The notes below the pieces were generated by a model, which saw only the letters and a list, made by a program, of their open reading frames with translations, was not told where the DNA came from and did no database searches. This document shows positions 1 to 12,236 of a DNA stretch of 64,000 bases, piece after piece. Both the position numbers and the translations under genes were made by a program. The first letter of the stretch is position 1. The number at the start of each line of letters is the position of its first letter. Source of the stretch: Agelaius tricolor (Eukaryota; Chordata; Aves; Passeriformes; Icteridae); the NCBI GenBank assembly GCA_023055355.1, contig JALJCS010000009.1, positions 25,445,001 through 25,509,000 of the forward strand. Reading direction: 5' to 3'.

Positions 1-2297
1 ACACTAAAGAGGCAGGTGAATAAGCTCAATTTAGCAGCACTGGTTTGTGTCACAGCATTTAGGGATACTGCCTGTGTACATCTGCGGGTTTCCTCAGGGC
101 AGCTTTCCTGGTGGTGGACAGAAGAGATAGTAGTTATTGTAAAAGCAGTTGCTTATAAACTTGTAGATGGCAGTGAACTACATATGAGTAAGTGAAACAA
201 CCTGCCAGCAGCCCTGAAGGATTCTTTTTCCTCTGATTAGGGGGTCCCTCAAAGATTTGTAATGTTACTCTGGGCAGCTTGGTATCCTTGCAAGTGTTTG
301 TGAGCCATAAAGGGCAAGGGAAGGTTATTAGAGCACCATATGGATACTTGGGTCTTTTTGCCATTTCTTGCAAGAAGGTAGTATTACAAAGCATCTTTAT
401 CTATGTCTGGCACAATTTGAGTGCCTTGGCATCACTGCCACTACCTGCAATTGAAAGGGTGAGGAGGAGCGGATCAGTAGCAACACTGTGGTAGCACCTC
501 TGCCAGTGCTTGACAGAGGCAGATTGGGAGATGCAGCAGAATTTGGCACTGTGAGGGCCCACTGGCAACGTGCTTACGAGAGGAGCAGTAGGGAACTGCA
601 GGAGTGCCTGATGCTGCCGGGGAAAGTTGGCACACCTTGCTGCATTTATGAAGGGAGCAATGGGGAGGGAGGGTGCGTCCTTGCCCATCACAGTTGCCAG
701 TGTTTGCAAGGGAATCAGTCCAGGGGGCTGCAGTGGTACCCGGGCACCATCTGGCCACTCTGGTGTTTGTAGGGTTGGCTTTAGATAATGTCTTTTCCTG
801 ATCAAAGGCCAGCATTTTGGAAGCAAGCCTGGAGTGTGTGTTACATAAATAGTTTGCTCTCCTGTCCAAATGGCTCCCACATCTACAGAATCTTAAGAGC
901 TTCAGAGGAACTTTAAATTGTGTCCCCTTGCAGAGAAACCACCTCTGAATTTAATGACCAGTGGCATATTAATTCACCCTGTCTTCCTCAGGTGCTGGCC
1001 AGAGAGAATTTGTTTGGAGAATGGACCCTTTATTTTTCTGGGTTTGCATATAAGGAGAAGGAGGCAGTAGAATTCCCTTGGCTGAATTCACCCCAGCTGC
1101 TCTCTGGAACCATAAGCGGTGCGTGTTGATGTTCAGCTGGAAATAGGCTGGCATAACTTGCTCTTATGCTTAGCGAGACTGCAAAGTGTTTCAAAAAAGA
1201 TAGTGATATTTGCCCATGTGTCTGATTTGTTCATCAGCAAAACATACCAATGTTAATATTTTCAGCTGTCCTGGGCTTTAAGCACTCCTTGTCCTCCCCA
1301 GAGGAGGGAGGAATGTAACCAAAGAGGAAGAGATGGCTTTGAAACAGCAGCCTGGAATAGTCTGTAACAACAGTAAGTGTGATGAAGTCCAAAGTAGGTC
1401 AGAAGAGCAAGGACTTGACTTTGCAGGTGGATGTGGAACATGGACCACAAAGGGAGATGGGGAATGAGACAGATAAGCACCAAGAGCTGCAGAGGGCTTC
1501 AAGGCATGCTTCACGGAGCCATGTGCAGAATGGCTGCAGGAAGGTAGTGTGAGGAGCGCAGTAGCTGGGGACTTGCCTTGCCCAGTGTATGAACGTTTGC
1601 CTTCTTCCACAAATGAAGGCAGAACTGTGAGACACTGCAGTTGTGGAGATGCCAGGAAGCATGGGGAAAAGCAGAAGCATGAAACACAGACACAGTCTTC
1701 TCTCCCAGAAATATCTGTCTCTGCTGCCCAAGTCAGTGCCCTCAAGACTGCTTTGCTGAGCATTGTTTTTCCACTGGCTGAGGTAGTGTAGATGTTTTGA
1801 GATTCATAAAATATGCAGAGTGCCTAGCCAAGTTGCTGGATTCTCTTGCTGCAAGCCTTTCCTACTCTATGTTGAAATATATGGATGTCTTTCACTTATA
1901 AAGATGGATGTGTTATCTAGATTGCAGGTTTCCCATGTGTCATGCCAGATGTCACGCTCAGTCCTGATATACGGTGGAGAAAGAAGGGGGGTAGAAGTGA
2001 GCTCTGATTTAGGCAGAACCACTTTAGATAATTTTTCCTTCAAAGGTGAAATGGATAACCATTGTAGAGCAGTAAAGCTTGCCAGTTTGAATCCTGCCCA
2101 GCTCAGCAAACTTGGAAGCTGCTATCTGCAGCAACCTATGGGATACAAAATGAGTTGGTCATTTCTATCCAGTTCTGGTGGGCAGGAATTCACATCAGAG
2201 AACCCGTAATTTCAAAGTGACCCACTTTTGTTGTCTGACTCTTTAGAAGGGCCATGGGCTGAGCAGGACACTAAGAGGAACTTATCCTGTGGCCTCT
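1..2297. other. Non-coding stretch, no gene recognised
   Basis: No exon, RNA gene or recognised transposon was found here. The GC-richer part at about 490-880 is open in several frames on both strands, and the overlapping translations (up to about 159 residues on the minus strand) resemble no protein family I know, so I read them as chance. Positions 293-323 are one copy of a 31-bp repeat whose partner is at 7501-7531. Confidence 0.6.
293..323. repeat. 31-bp dispersed repeat, copy 1
   Basis: This segment matches 7501-7531 at 28 of 31 positions, in the same orientation. The shared core includes GTGAGCCATAA. Flanking sequence is not obviously alike. A match this long with three differences is not expected by chance within 64 kb, so both probably derive from one unrecognised dispersed repeat. 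Read on the minus strand, both copies encode FPCPLWLT. Confidence 0.6.
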
Positions 2298-2340
2298 AGA
2301 TGGGATCCAGAAGAACCTCCAGATGGGATCCAGAAGAACC
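2298..2340. repeat. 23-bp tandem duplication
   Basis: The 20-base string AGATGGGATCCAGAAGAACC occurs at 2298-2317 and again at 2321-2340, separated by CTCC-type sequence, giving a 23-bp period with about 1.9 copies. The copies are identical over 20 bases, which suggests a recent slippage or duplication event. Confidence 0.9.
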
Positions 2341-5300
2341 AGACAAGCTGATCCCGAGATTAAACACTGATAAGGAGTTTAAAAACTTTGGGAACATCTT
2401 CCCCTAACACTATCTGTGGGAGAGTCATGCTTTTCAGAATATACAGAAACTGGGATAAATTTCAAGAGTCCATTGGCTCTAATACTGAGATTTCAGAAAA
2501 ATTAAGATCCGTTCCTCTTTTTATTACCCCTCCTAAATATCGTGGCATTTTCCAGAGACAGATGAAGAACCCTTCTACAAGCGGCAATATAAAATTTCTT
2601 ATTCTCTACTTTTTGTTACTTAATAGGCTGGATGCCTAAGGGATTCCTACACTTCAAATTTGTGTGAGTGCACACATATGTGTATGCATGTTTCTGGTCT
2701 CAGCCATGGTAGCCATATCAATCCTCCCTTCGTACTAATCCAGCTCCCTCTTGGCCAGTTTGACTAACAAAAATTTACCAACCAAGCAGCAGAGCGGAGC
2801 GAGCACATTAAGAAAAACAGCACCGAATGCAGCCTTGCGAAGAGCCACTGGCATCAGTCATCCCACAACAATCTGTACCACACGCCTCCTCTCTGTAAGG
2901 CCAGAGACAGCCTTTCTCAGCCTGCAGCCCTTTCACAGCATTAAATGTAATGTCTTTCTTCCTTCTCCCTTGCAGCAGGTAGGAGTTCTGTTCAAGAATT
3001 CTTTTCAGAAAACTTTCCTCCTTTCAGAATTTGTGTTTGACTTTGCAAAAATTTATTCTAAGGCTTGAAAAATTGCTTTTATATCCAGGCTATTTGCTGT
3101 TCCTTCCAGAACAGGATAGTCCCAGGTATTGCTGCCAGATGAGTGAATTATGCTGTCCAGTTTAAGGTGGAGTTATCAACACATCCACTGGGAACATACA
3201 TAACTACCCAACAGACTGAGATCTCTTCTGTTCTTTGAGCTGAATAATTTCAGCCTGTCACTCCTTATCATATCCCCTTTAATCATGCAAAATATTTCCT
3301 CCCCTTCTCTCTCTCCTCCTGCTCACAGACTTATCATTTTCCCCTTTAGCCTTCATTTAGTTGCAATATTCACATTGTATTATACATTCACTATACAATT
3401 AAGTAGGGAAATTGTCACCACAGGTTGTCCGTGAGGCCAGAAGTAAGAATGGGTTCAAAAAAGGATTAGGGAGTGCATGGAATAGTCCATCAAGGGCCAT
3501 TAAACTCAAATATATAGGTAAATATTGGCTGAGGAAGTCCCTAGGCTTTACATTGCTGTATACTGGGAGAATATACTGGGGAGAAACATTGCTGTATTTT
3601 TGTCAGGATTTTTATAGCCCTTTCATAGGGAATTCACTTGTGGCCAGTGCCAGACATGGCTGGGGAGCTAGCAGGACCTTTTGACCTGACACCACTGGAT
3701 TTGTGTTAATAAGTTTGGGATGGGATGCTTTATCAAATCATACATAAAACACCTTGTTCTGTTGTTACGATTATTACACAATATAAATTTAAGATCTGCA
3801 CCCCGAGATTTATAGCATTGTAGACTCTTCCTGGACTTCTCCACAGATCCTCTTGATTTTTCAGACTGCAATTATTCTTACTTCTTGCTGGTTTGGCATA
3901 AGTGCTTAAAACAATTAATCTTCAAGGGAATTAATCTTTTTGTGCTAAGGGCTGTACAAATCCAGAACTGAAGCAATCTGGATGCATTAGATGTATGTTT
4001 TCCTGGTTGCATCTCAGTTTATTATCCAAATAAGAAGTCTCGGGGGAACAGGGAGAAGGAACGATTGTGAAGGGGATTTTTAAGATCTTAAAATACACTG
4101 CATAGCAGTCCTCTTCCTTCTCATGCTCTTGACTTGTTTGATACAGAATCTGTTATGACAATGTCCTGAAAATGCACGTTCCTGCTTAATTTTGTACCAT
4201 TAGAAATATTAAGATTCTAAAGTGTTCCATTTCAGAATTTGAGTCAAATTTTAGTGACGGAAAAGCAGACTCAATCTTCTCCCTCCATCATATCCTCTTT
4301 CCCCTCCTCCTTCCCTCCTGCCTCCAAGTGTAAAAAAAAAATCCAGACGTATTTAACTAAGTGTGAGGAACCAGACTTCCTCCATTTGGGGACCTCTCAA
4401 TTTGATATTGAAACTTCTCCTGACTTAACCAGCATTTGACCATGGACTTCCCAAACTGGAAGTAGCTGTTTCTCCAGTTTCAGCCTATTGCTTGCCTCCC
4501 TGCACCCTCTCTTTCCCACTTGCCCCTCTGTGACTACAAGCTTTGTGGTTTGATGCTCTGTTTTGCCTTGAGTGTTAGGCAGTTGCTAGCTGGTGGAGAA
4601 GGGATCAAAAATCTGTGGAGTCACTCAGAGAGGAATTATGCTGGTATGATGGGGAGTTGGTAGGAAGTTGTGGTACTGGTTTTCTGCCATCTTGTTCACA
4701 CTCAAAGAAAAGGAAGGTGTTACCTAGGTACCTCCATAATCTATTATTTTATTCTGAAATAAAGCACCAAGGGCATGGGCAATTGCATACGAGTTAGGTG
4801 GATGTGTAATAAAAGCAGTTTTAGTATGCTGAGGCCACCATAAATCAAAGACTAACTGACTGAGTTGGTCCATAGCCTTATTTTGCCCTTCTGTCCTTCT
4901 CTTTCTTACTCTCTGCTGGTTTGAAACACTGAGCACAGGCTGTCACTCTTTACCCAGACACAGAGCTGAGAGAAAAACTCCATATCCTATTAGAGTTTTG
5001 AGTTGGCCTTTATCTGTCATAAAAAAAAAAAAAAAAAAAGAAAATCACAAACACAGCTCACTTTGTTTTGGAAGGTTTTTGCTTTTCAGTTCACGTTTAA
5101 TGAAGTAATTACAGTAAAATACTCTCAAAATTCAAGACCTAATTAAAGCAAAGAATAAAATCTCAATTGATCCATTATTTAGATTGGTGAGAAGTGAGCA
5201 TAAAGAAGCAATGAAAAAGTTAGTGCATTATGAGAGAAAGAAGCATGCTTCCTTTTGGAGAATACTGATGGAAGGGAGACCTTGGGACAGTAACAGCCAG

Positions 5301-7413
5301 CAAGGGATGTGCTTAAATTATTTATTGACAATTCCTCTTCAGAGAAGAACGGGGCAAAAGCAAATGTATCAAAAGGAAGCTTTTCCCTGACAAACACAGG
5401 TGTTGCAGAATGTGTCAGATTCAGAAGCTGTCTAGTGTAATATTCTCCTTTTGGCAGACCAGCCCCCAAACTGCACAGTAAGAAATGAGCTCTTAACTCC
5501 CCAGTTCGGTTTTTGTGTCCCTGAGTGGGCATAGTTTGGCTGGTAGTCTGCATTGGTGGCTGATGAGTGCAGAGTATGATGGTACTTTTGGGTCCTGCTT
5601 TGCAGATTGCAGGGAGGTGGGAGCTAGAGGGATTTATGGTGGCAGGGACTTGGCTGTGTCCGAGAGCACTCAGCTCTTTGGATAGAGCACACTGTCAGAG
5701 TCATCACCATCATTCACCCTTTCTCCAGCAAGAGCTGGCCAGAAGGACCTGAGCCACAGGGCAGATCTGACCTGCCCAGACCATTCTACTTTGATGGCTC
5801 TGAACAGGATCTTTCATTTCCAATATTCTCTGTAAAACTGCTAATGAAGCTTTAACCAAATTTCTTTATCTGCCTTTCTTTAGTTCCTGTAAAAACCAAA
5901 ATGACAAAAAAATTCACTTTACCTGAAGGTGGTTTTAAGTTATAAAAATAGGCAGGTTGTTTGGTTTTGTGAAGACCAACTAAATTAAAATAAATTTTTT
6001 TTGTTATTCTGGGTTTCCTAGGTGCCAAGACTGATTCAAAACTTCTTCCATATTATCTTACTGTCTAAGGCATCTCTAGTGTTCCTGGAAGCGCTAATGT
6101 TAAACTCTGGGCTAAGTGCCCTCCTGGGTCCAACATCCCTCCACCTGCCTTATTATTCCTATTGCATTTACACCCAAATGATACTATAAGGGGAAGTAGC
6201 TGTGAGAACTCAACATCTCCAAAATTTATCTCTCTGCACTACATGCTTAATTTCAGATGAACCCTTCCCAAATGACTGCCCTTTTTGTTTAGACTTAGCT
6301 TGGAGAACAGTGATTGCAAGGCATCTCAAGGAACAACCCCATCTCACCAAATGGAATTCAGGTCATTTCTACTTGAATTTCTCTTTTGGGGGAGTAAAAT
6401 ACAACTGCAAGAAAGTTACAGTCAGATCTGTATGTGTCATGTTGGAGTTTAGTCAGTGAGTAAATCTCTGCTGCCCTTCCTCTGCAGACCTTTGCCAAGG
6501 GACAAAGCAATTACAGCTCTGTGTGTAGATGGAGTCCCAAACTGTTTGAGATGGTTTCTGCCATCCATCAATACATAAAATAGATTGCCAGTTCCCTCTG
6601 TGAAAGGCACAGTACTCAGGTTGTGCTTCCCCAAGGCCACCTGGGGAGGCAGAGTGGCCCTGAGTTGCTCTCTGTAGTAGGTTATAGCAGAAATGGTACA
6701 ATTTAATCCTGGTAATGCCAAACCACTAGTAATTGCTTGGAGCAAGAGTAGGAGAAATTCTGCTTTCTCCAGCCAGCTGTAGATGCTTCAGGTCAAGCAG
6801 TAGTTTCTCACACTTCTCCTTAGCAAATATACCTTTAAAAATGTGCATAAAAGGCAAATAAACGCCAGCCTTAAATCTGCTTTGTGAAAATGGACTGTTA
6901 TGGTCTCAGCTGGGTTTGTATCTGCATGCACACAGAATAAAGCAGGGTAATAAATGCTGACTACATGGCCGCTTTTGTGTCTATTTCTACAGCTCTCAAA
7001 CCAGTATCCCCAAATTCTTCCAAAATCAAAATGTCTCATTTTCCCATTTAAAAAAAAAATAATAAATTCTTGGGTGTGTGTCAATTGGAAGCAACTTCTC
7101 TTTAAAATAAAACCTCTAATCATTTTTAATTAAATGCCTGAAATAGAAAAAATTCTTTGGTTTTGTTTGAAACAAAACTTTTGCTGATGTTCCAAAAATC
7201 ACTAGCAAACTGAAACATCAGCCTTGAGTGTGCAGTTTGACTGTATCAGTGTAGCTAATGACAAATGACATTCAACGCCATGCCAGCAGCAGTGGTTAAA
7301 CTCCATAATTGTTTCTTTTATTGTCCCCCTTTGCACAGATTTTAAATCCCTTGTTCCACAATTAACTTTTCTTTTCTGCTAAAGGCTCTTGTCTCTCTTG
7401 ACAGGCTCTGTGA
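2341..7413. other. Non-coding stretch, AT-rich, no gene recognised
   Basis: Only short unconvincing open frames occur here. The visible structure is a pyrimidine tract ending in tandem acceptor-like CAGCAG at about 2951-2978, immediately followed by GTAGGA, and a poly-A run at 5021-5039. No transposon was recognised. Confidence 0.55.
5021..5039. repeat. Poly-A homopolymer (19 A)
   Basis: This is an uninterrupted run of 19 adenines. I checked whether it could be the tail of a retrocopy, but the sequence upstream resembles no known SINE, LINE or processed gene, and no flanking target duplication was seen. Confidence 0.9.
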
Positions 7414-7415
7414 TT

Positions 7416-8187
7416 ACAAAATGTCTGCTGCAAGCTCAGGAATGGCAGCAGATCCAAGGATAGGAAATCTGTTTCTCTGGTCATTACCTGAGTAGATTGG
7501 AGTGTCTGTGAGCCATAATGGGCAGGGGAAGAGGGTGGGTGGCCAGAGATCCTGCAAGCATCGAGATTCCCAATGACAGTCCTCCACTTTGGCTTTCTTC
7601 ACCCCTTCAAATTCCTTCTCTCCTTCCTCTGAAATGCATTTGCTGAAGAAGGAGGGGGCAGGTTCTACTGGCAGAGGAAGCAGTGTTTTCACCGGGAAGT
7701 CTGACCCGCTCTTTCCGTAGCTGGTGGCAATTTTCCTTCTGCTCACTTCTGTTTCAGAGATAAGCCCCTTGCTTTGCTTGTCAGTCATGAAATCAGCTGC
7801 CATTTCAGGGCACCTCTCAGAGTTTCCAAATGCCTTTGACGCATTTTGCCTGAACAGGAGACTGCTGAGAATAGCTACTAAATCTTTAAATCTGGTTTCA
7901 CACTTAGTCGTCTTTGCGACTTTAAGTTTGTTGCTAGCATAGCTGGTGTTCCAGGTCACTGAGAGCTTGGGATTATTACTCAAAGACCTGGTATTAATAT
8001 GAGAGACTGGCAGTTTTATTGAGCCACTCCACCCTGGCTGGGGTTCTAAATGAACCAATTCTCTGAAGACGTGCCCCAAGGTCCTCTGTGTCTGTCCTAA
8101 GGGAGGGATAGGGAAGGGAAGCATGGCTTTCCCTAGGCCCTTCCCTAGGTTCAGGGAGAAAGGTAAAGTCAGAATGTTACTGTACCA
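7416..8187 (-). other. Unidentified long minus-strand open frame with an acceptor-like start
   Basis: The minus strand is open from about 8187 down to a TAA at 7416-7414, some 257 codons. The first ATG is at 8124, giving a 236-residue reading. That is longer than expected by chance for this base composition by a rough estimate (about 0.002-0.006 such frames per window). On the minus strand, a CTGAC branch-like motif and a pyrimidine-rich tract precede CCTAG, with AG at 8146-8145, so the frame could be an internal or terminal exon. The translation has charged, lysine- and glutamate-rich stretches, but I recognise no domain, signal peptide or membrane segment. Several CpGs are retained across 7690-7920. 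It ends through the 31-bp repeat at 7501-7531. It could be a lineage-specific exon, an old retrocopy, a conserved non-coding element that happens to be open, or chance. No function is proposed. Confidence 0.25.
7501..7531. repeat. 31-bp dispersed repeat, copy 2
   Basis: This is the partner of 293-323, with 28 of 31 identical positions. In the minus-strand reading the three differences are CCT/CCC and CCT/CCA (both synonymous proline changes) and AAC/GAC (Asn to Asp). Only three sites are informative, so the apparent synonymous bias is a hint and not evidence of coding. Confidence 0.6.
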
Positions 8188-11100
8188 CTATTTCTTTCTT
8201 GGTAGGAAACCAGCAAAACTTCTCCTCAGGACAGGGCAAAGGTCCTTGTTTCCACTGAGTGATACAAACTCACTGCCATGTTGCTAGCGTCTAAAAATTC
8301 TTGATTCTCATTTCTACACACTTTCCTTCCTCCTTGCAGCTTAATGAAACCATTCACTCAACTGGCTTTTATCCCTCCTCCCCTTCATCTCCATCTGTCC
8401 ACTCCAGGTGGCAGCTCATCTGGATGAGAGTGTACCTTCAGTACCATGGCTCGTGCATCAGTGATAGTTCCTATGCACAGCTTCTGCTGGATGTGTTGCA
8501 GATTAATTATTCTGAATTCTGGGAAACACACGGTTAAGGTGGGCAGAAGAAAAATGTTTGGATTTTACCAACTACTTAACAACTCTAACAGCATGTGACA
8601 CTCTAAAGAGAACAACTTTTCTCCATGTTTGCTCATTCATTTCATGAAGTATCTCCCTAAACAATTTATAATCTGAAAATTATGGTTGTGTATTAATGTG
8701 ACAGACAATCTGCTCAACTGCAGCCACCTTCTACAACTTCTTGGTTGTCATGGGCCCTGAAATCAGGTCAGTTAGCAGAATTTGGCATAAAACATAAGGA
8801 CTCATATTGTCTGGGGGTAACCAGCCATTTCCATGGTGGAAACAGCAAATTAAATGTTTCCAGAGCCAGCAAATATTTGTGACACTTGTTTCCTGAGGAC
8901 CAGTATTCATCCTCCACATCCTAAGACTTCTTGGTTCTCTATGTCTGGTTCATCCTCAGTTAGTTAAACATGTCTAGCTCTCAGCAGTTTCCAGACTCCT
9001 TTCTCATCTTTTCTATCTGTTCCCTACAGCTGTGACCCCAAAGCAGCTCTCCTGAATGCTGTCTCATTCTCCAAGCATCCTGTCAGAGTTCCCACTGAAC
9101 ACAATTATAAAGCCCAATTTGAAATCAGTATTGATTCTGCTGTTGAATGAAAGGCTAGGCTGCAGGTCTTCTTTTGGTCTTGCCCTGGCAAAGAGACTCT
9201 AGGAGTATCTGGCTTTCTTCCTTCCTCTAGATGTAATCCCTAGATGCTGTGTGGAAGGGAGCGGTATTTCTCATCCCTTTCTCTTTCACTTCTTTCCATA
9301 GCTGCACTTGTTGATGTTGCTCACAGCCACAGTTTGATTTATTCTCTCAAAAGCTCAAACTTTGGTCCATCTCTTGAAACTACCATTGAGTTCCTGCAGA
9401 ACTCATTCTCCTACTGGCTTTACCTGCTTGCACTTTGGCAGGGCAGAAGATTGAGAGCTAAACAATTGCCAAATTTAATCAGAAGTTACTGTCCTTCCAG
9501 AGTTTTTTTGCTTTTCAGATATTGCTACCACTGGCTTGGTCACTGTCAGATTATAGTGGGCTTGGCTTTTATGTTTTTTTTCCAGTGGGAAGAAGCTGTT
9601 AAAGACCTGCCAGCAGAACTAACTCCAGATGCTGTGTCCTAACCCACTGTGTCTGCTGGCATCTTTGCTTAAGCAAGTTGGCTTTATTTTACCCTATTTC
9701 TTGAGTATCTTCCCTTTTCACCCCCTTGCATCTCTAATCCCTGGCAACATCTCTTTTAATCTCTGCTGGTCTGAAATCTGGGCTCCTACAGTGCTATGCT
9801 ATGTCCTTCACTTGTGGTCACACCTAGTTGTCCACATATTTACCATCTCTGCAGATCTGAAATCCTCTCCTAGGTGTGAGAAAACAATGGGCATGGCTTC
9901 ATTTCCCCAGCACACATCCCGCTGCTCTCTCTGGAGCACTGTGCTGAGCTGCTCAGTCCCTGGAAGAACCAAGGAATTCCACACCACCTGCTTGTGCAGG
10001 TTTGTCTGCAGTGTCTGCTGTCTCTAACTGCTGGCTGAGTGTGTAGGGAGAGGACTGGCAAGAAAGGATTATATTCATTACAATATTAAATAAATCAGGT
10101 GGAATTAGCTCTGAGCAGAAAGCAGCAGCTGGCTTTTGCAGTGTTGTGACAGGCTCCGCCAATTATGCAATGTGAATAGAAACTCTCTGACTTTTGTTGC
10201 TGCTAGGCCATGACAGGCCTGGAAAGACTGGCAACTTATGATCTTCTCCAGTAAATCTGTTCTCTGCCCAGCCTCTGAGAACCTCCAGCCTTTACTGAAG
10301 AGCACTCATTCCTCAAGTCTGGCCTCTATCAGAGCTGTGACAAGAGGGACCTCCAGAACCTCCAGACCCCTGTGTGCACCCTTGTGGCCCACCATGGCAG
10401 CAAGCAAGCACTTGGTTAGCTTTATTCTCATTGATGCAGTGGGATATTGATTTTAACTGGTAGCTGTGCTATGGTAGTTTTTTAATGCTTCAACCAGCAA
10501 AATGAGGCCATGATACCCACACCATGGCGCTTGCCCTAATTACTCTGCAAGGTTAATTTGCTGAGGCTGTGCGGGTATGTGTGCCTGACAGATTGATTCC
10601 TTTGTATTATATTAGCTAAGGGAGGACACTGAGTTTCATATGTATATGGGGGAGGGAGAACAATTAGATGAAGGAGATCTGCTCTGGTAGCATAGGCAGG
10701 TCAAGGTTACGCTGAAATGAAATTATAGCTGAAATACAAAGAGTAAAATCATTGCTAAAAGACACCAAGATGGATCAGGATGAAAGCTCTTGAGGAGGAG
10801 ATGGATCCTTTGAATTCAGATGATAATGGACTTGTAGAGGTGTTTAATCTTGACATGAGACCATGGGGAGGATGGTGTTATATATTTCTATGTGTATGCA
10901 CAGAGGAAATTTTATTTTAATCTTGTTTGACAGAGTCTGGCTGTAACTGAAAGTTAAGAAGATTATTGTCCAGGGTCAAGAGCTAAAGTATGGAGCTCTG
11001 TACCATGGACACAGGTCTCTGCAGACAGCAAAATGATAGATAATGATTTACGTTTAAATCACAGAAGACTTCGCAAGAGAACTTCTTTTTCCTATTCCAA

Positions 11101-12182
11101 AAATCATCATACTTCCAAATAGATGATGCCCCTGTTACAAGAATCCTGTCTTGCTAAGAATACTGCCTTCCTTTAAGAAAGTGAGATCTCTCTGTTTGCT
11201 GTAGAAGAGGCTAATCACTAGGTAGAGGTGTTCTGGAGCATATATCAGCAGAGACGTTAGAAATACCTCAGCAGAGCAAGAAACCAGGTAGTGAAATAAG
11301 TGGGAAAAGGCAAGGTGTTTGTTCCAAATGTACTCACAAAACTAGAGCCAGAAGATGAGGATAACTGGAGAAGAACATGACACAGTGATAAATATTTCCT
11401 AGAAGTGACCAGGAGACCATATTCACCTTGCAGTAATGCCTCATGTCCTGTCAAAAGAGCAAGTATCTGCTAACCCATGAGCTGTCAGTCCAGGAAACTC
11501 CACTCCAATGACAATGGAGAGCAATGCCCTAGGTCTGAGTGTACCTTTAGGTACGTATGTTTTGTTCTGGCTGGAATACTTGTTGTAAAAGTAAAGGGAC
11601 TAAGGCAAAGTTCCACTCTTGGGTAATTACATTCTGCGTCCATAACTTCTCCATCAGCTGTAGTATAGAAGAGATTTTTTTTTTCTGCAGCCAGGAGGAG
11701 ACAGAACAAGAGGTCTACTGGTAAGAGGTTTATCTTGGATTTGGTCCCAATTTCAAAACAAACCAGGATTGCATGAAACTTATTGGTAAGGCTGCACACC
11801 CAGAGAACTGCCCTAGCTGTGGCAATGATGTTTCACCCAGACCACGTCAATCAGAGGGTGGAAAGAAAAGGAAAAGCATCTTTTGCCTTGCATTTATCTA
11901 GAGGCAGTTTGTGGAACTGTTCTGAGTGAGGTGAGTGGGAGGATGAAAACTTCCCTGGCACATTTTGTGATTTAAAAATAATAATAAAAAGAAACCCCTT
12001 GTGTTCTGAAAACTCTATTAAAAGAAATGTACTTACTGCAGAAGAACAGCATGGAAGCAGAGACTAAGGGCTTCAGCAAGGGGAATCTGAAAAAAAATTG
12101 TATTTGGGGCCAGCTTTAGGGAGTGGAGCTGAGAGCTGAAGGAAACAAATGTCTTTGCAGTATCTGAAGTAAATAAAGCCAG

Positions 12183-12185
<3 letters not shown>
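8188..12185. other. Non-coding stretch, no gene recognised
   Basis: No exon or transposon was recognised. Open frames at 9244-10027 lie in pyrimidine-rich sequence and resemble no protein. The block at about 10505-10620, with CTAATTAC, TTAATTTGC and TGACAGATTGATT close together, has the look of a homeodomain-type regulatory element, but this cannot be shown from one sequence. Confidence 0.5.

Positions 12186-12234
<49 letters not shown>
12186..12234. repeat. (TA)n microsatellite
   Basis: An uninterrupted alternating TA tract of 49 bases, about 24.5 dinucleotide units. It should be length-polymorphic and prone to cruciform formation and polymerase slippage. Confidence 0.97.

Positions 12235-12236
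<2 letters not shown>

Noticed and set aside
716..740. CCAGGGGGCTGCAG as a CTCF site (similar words near 28003 and 31353)
   Set aside because: Only the AGGGGGC core fits; the flanking consensus is poor, so none is called.
401..880. 159-codon minus-strand frame with further open frames on both strands
   Set aside because: GC-richer composition lowers stop frequency; no recognisable motif.
1278..1763. 161-codon minus-strand frame overlapping other open frames
   Set aside because: Three frames are open over the same bases and none resembles a protein; likely chance.
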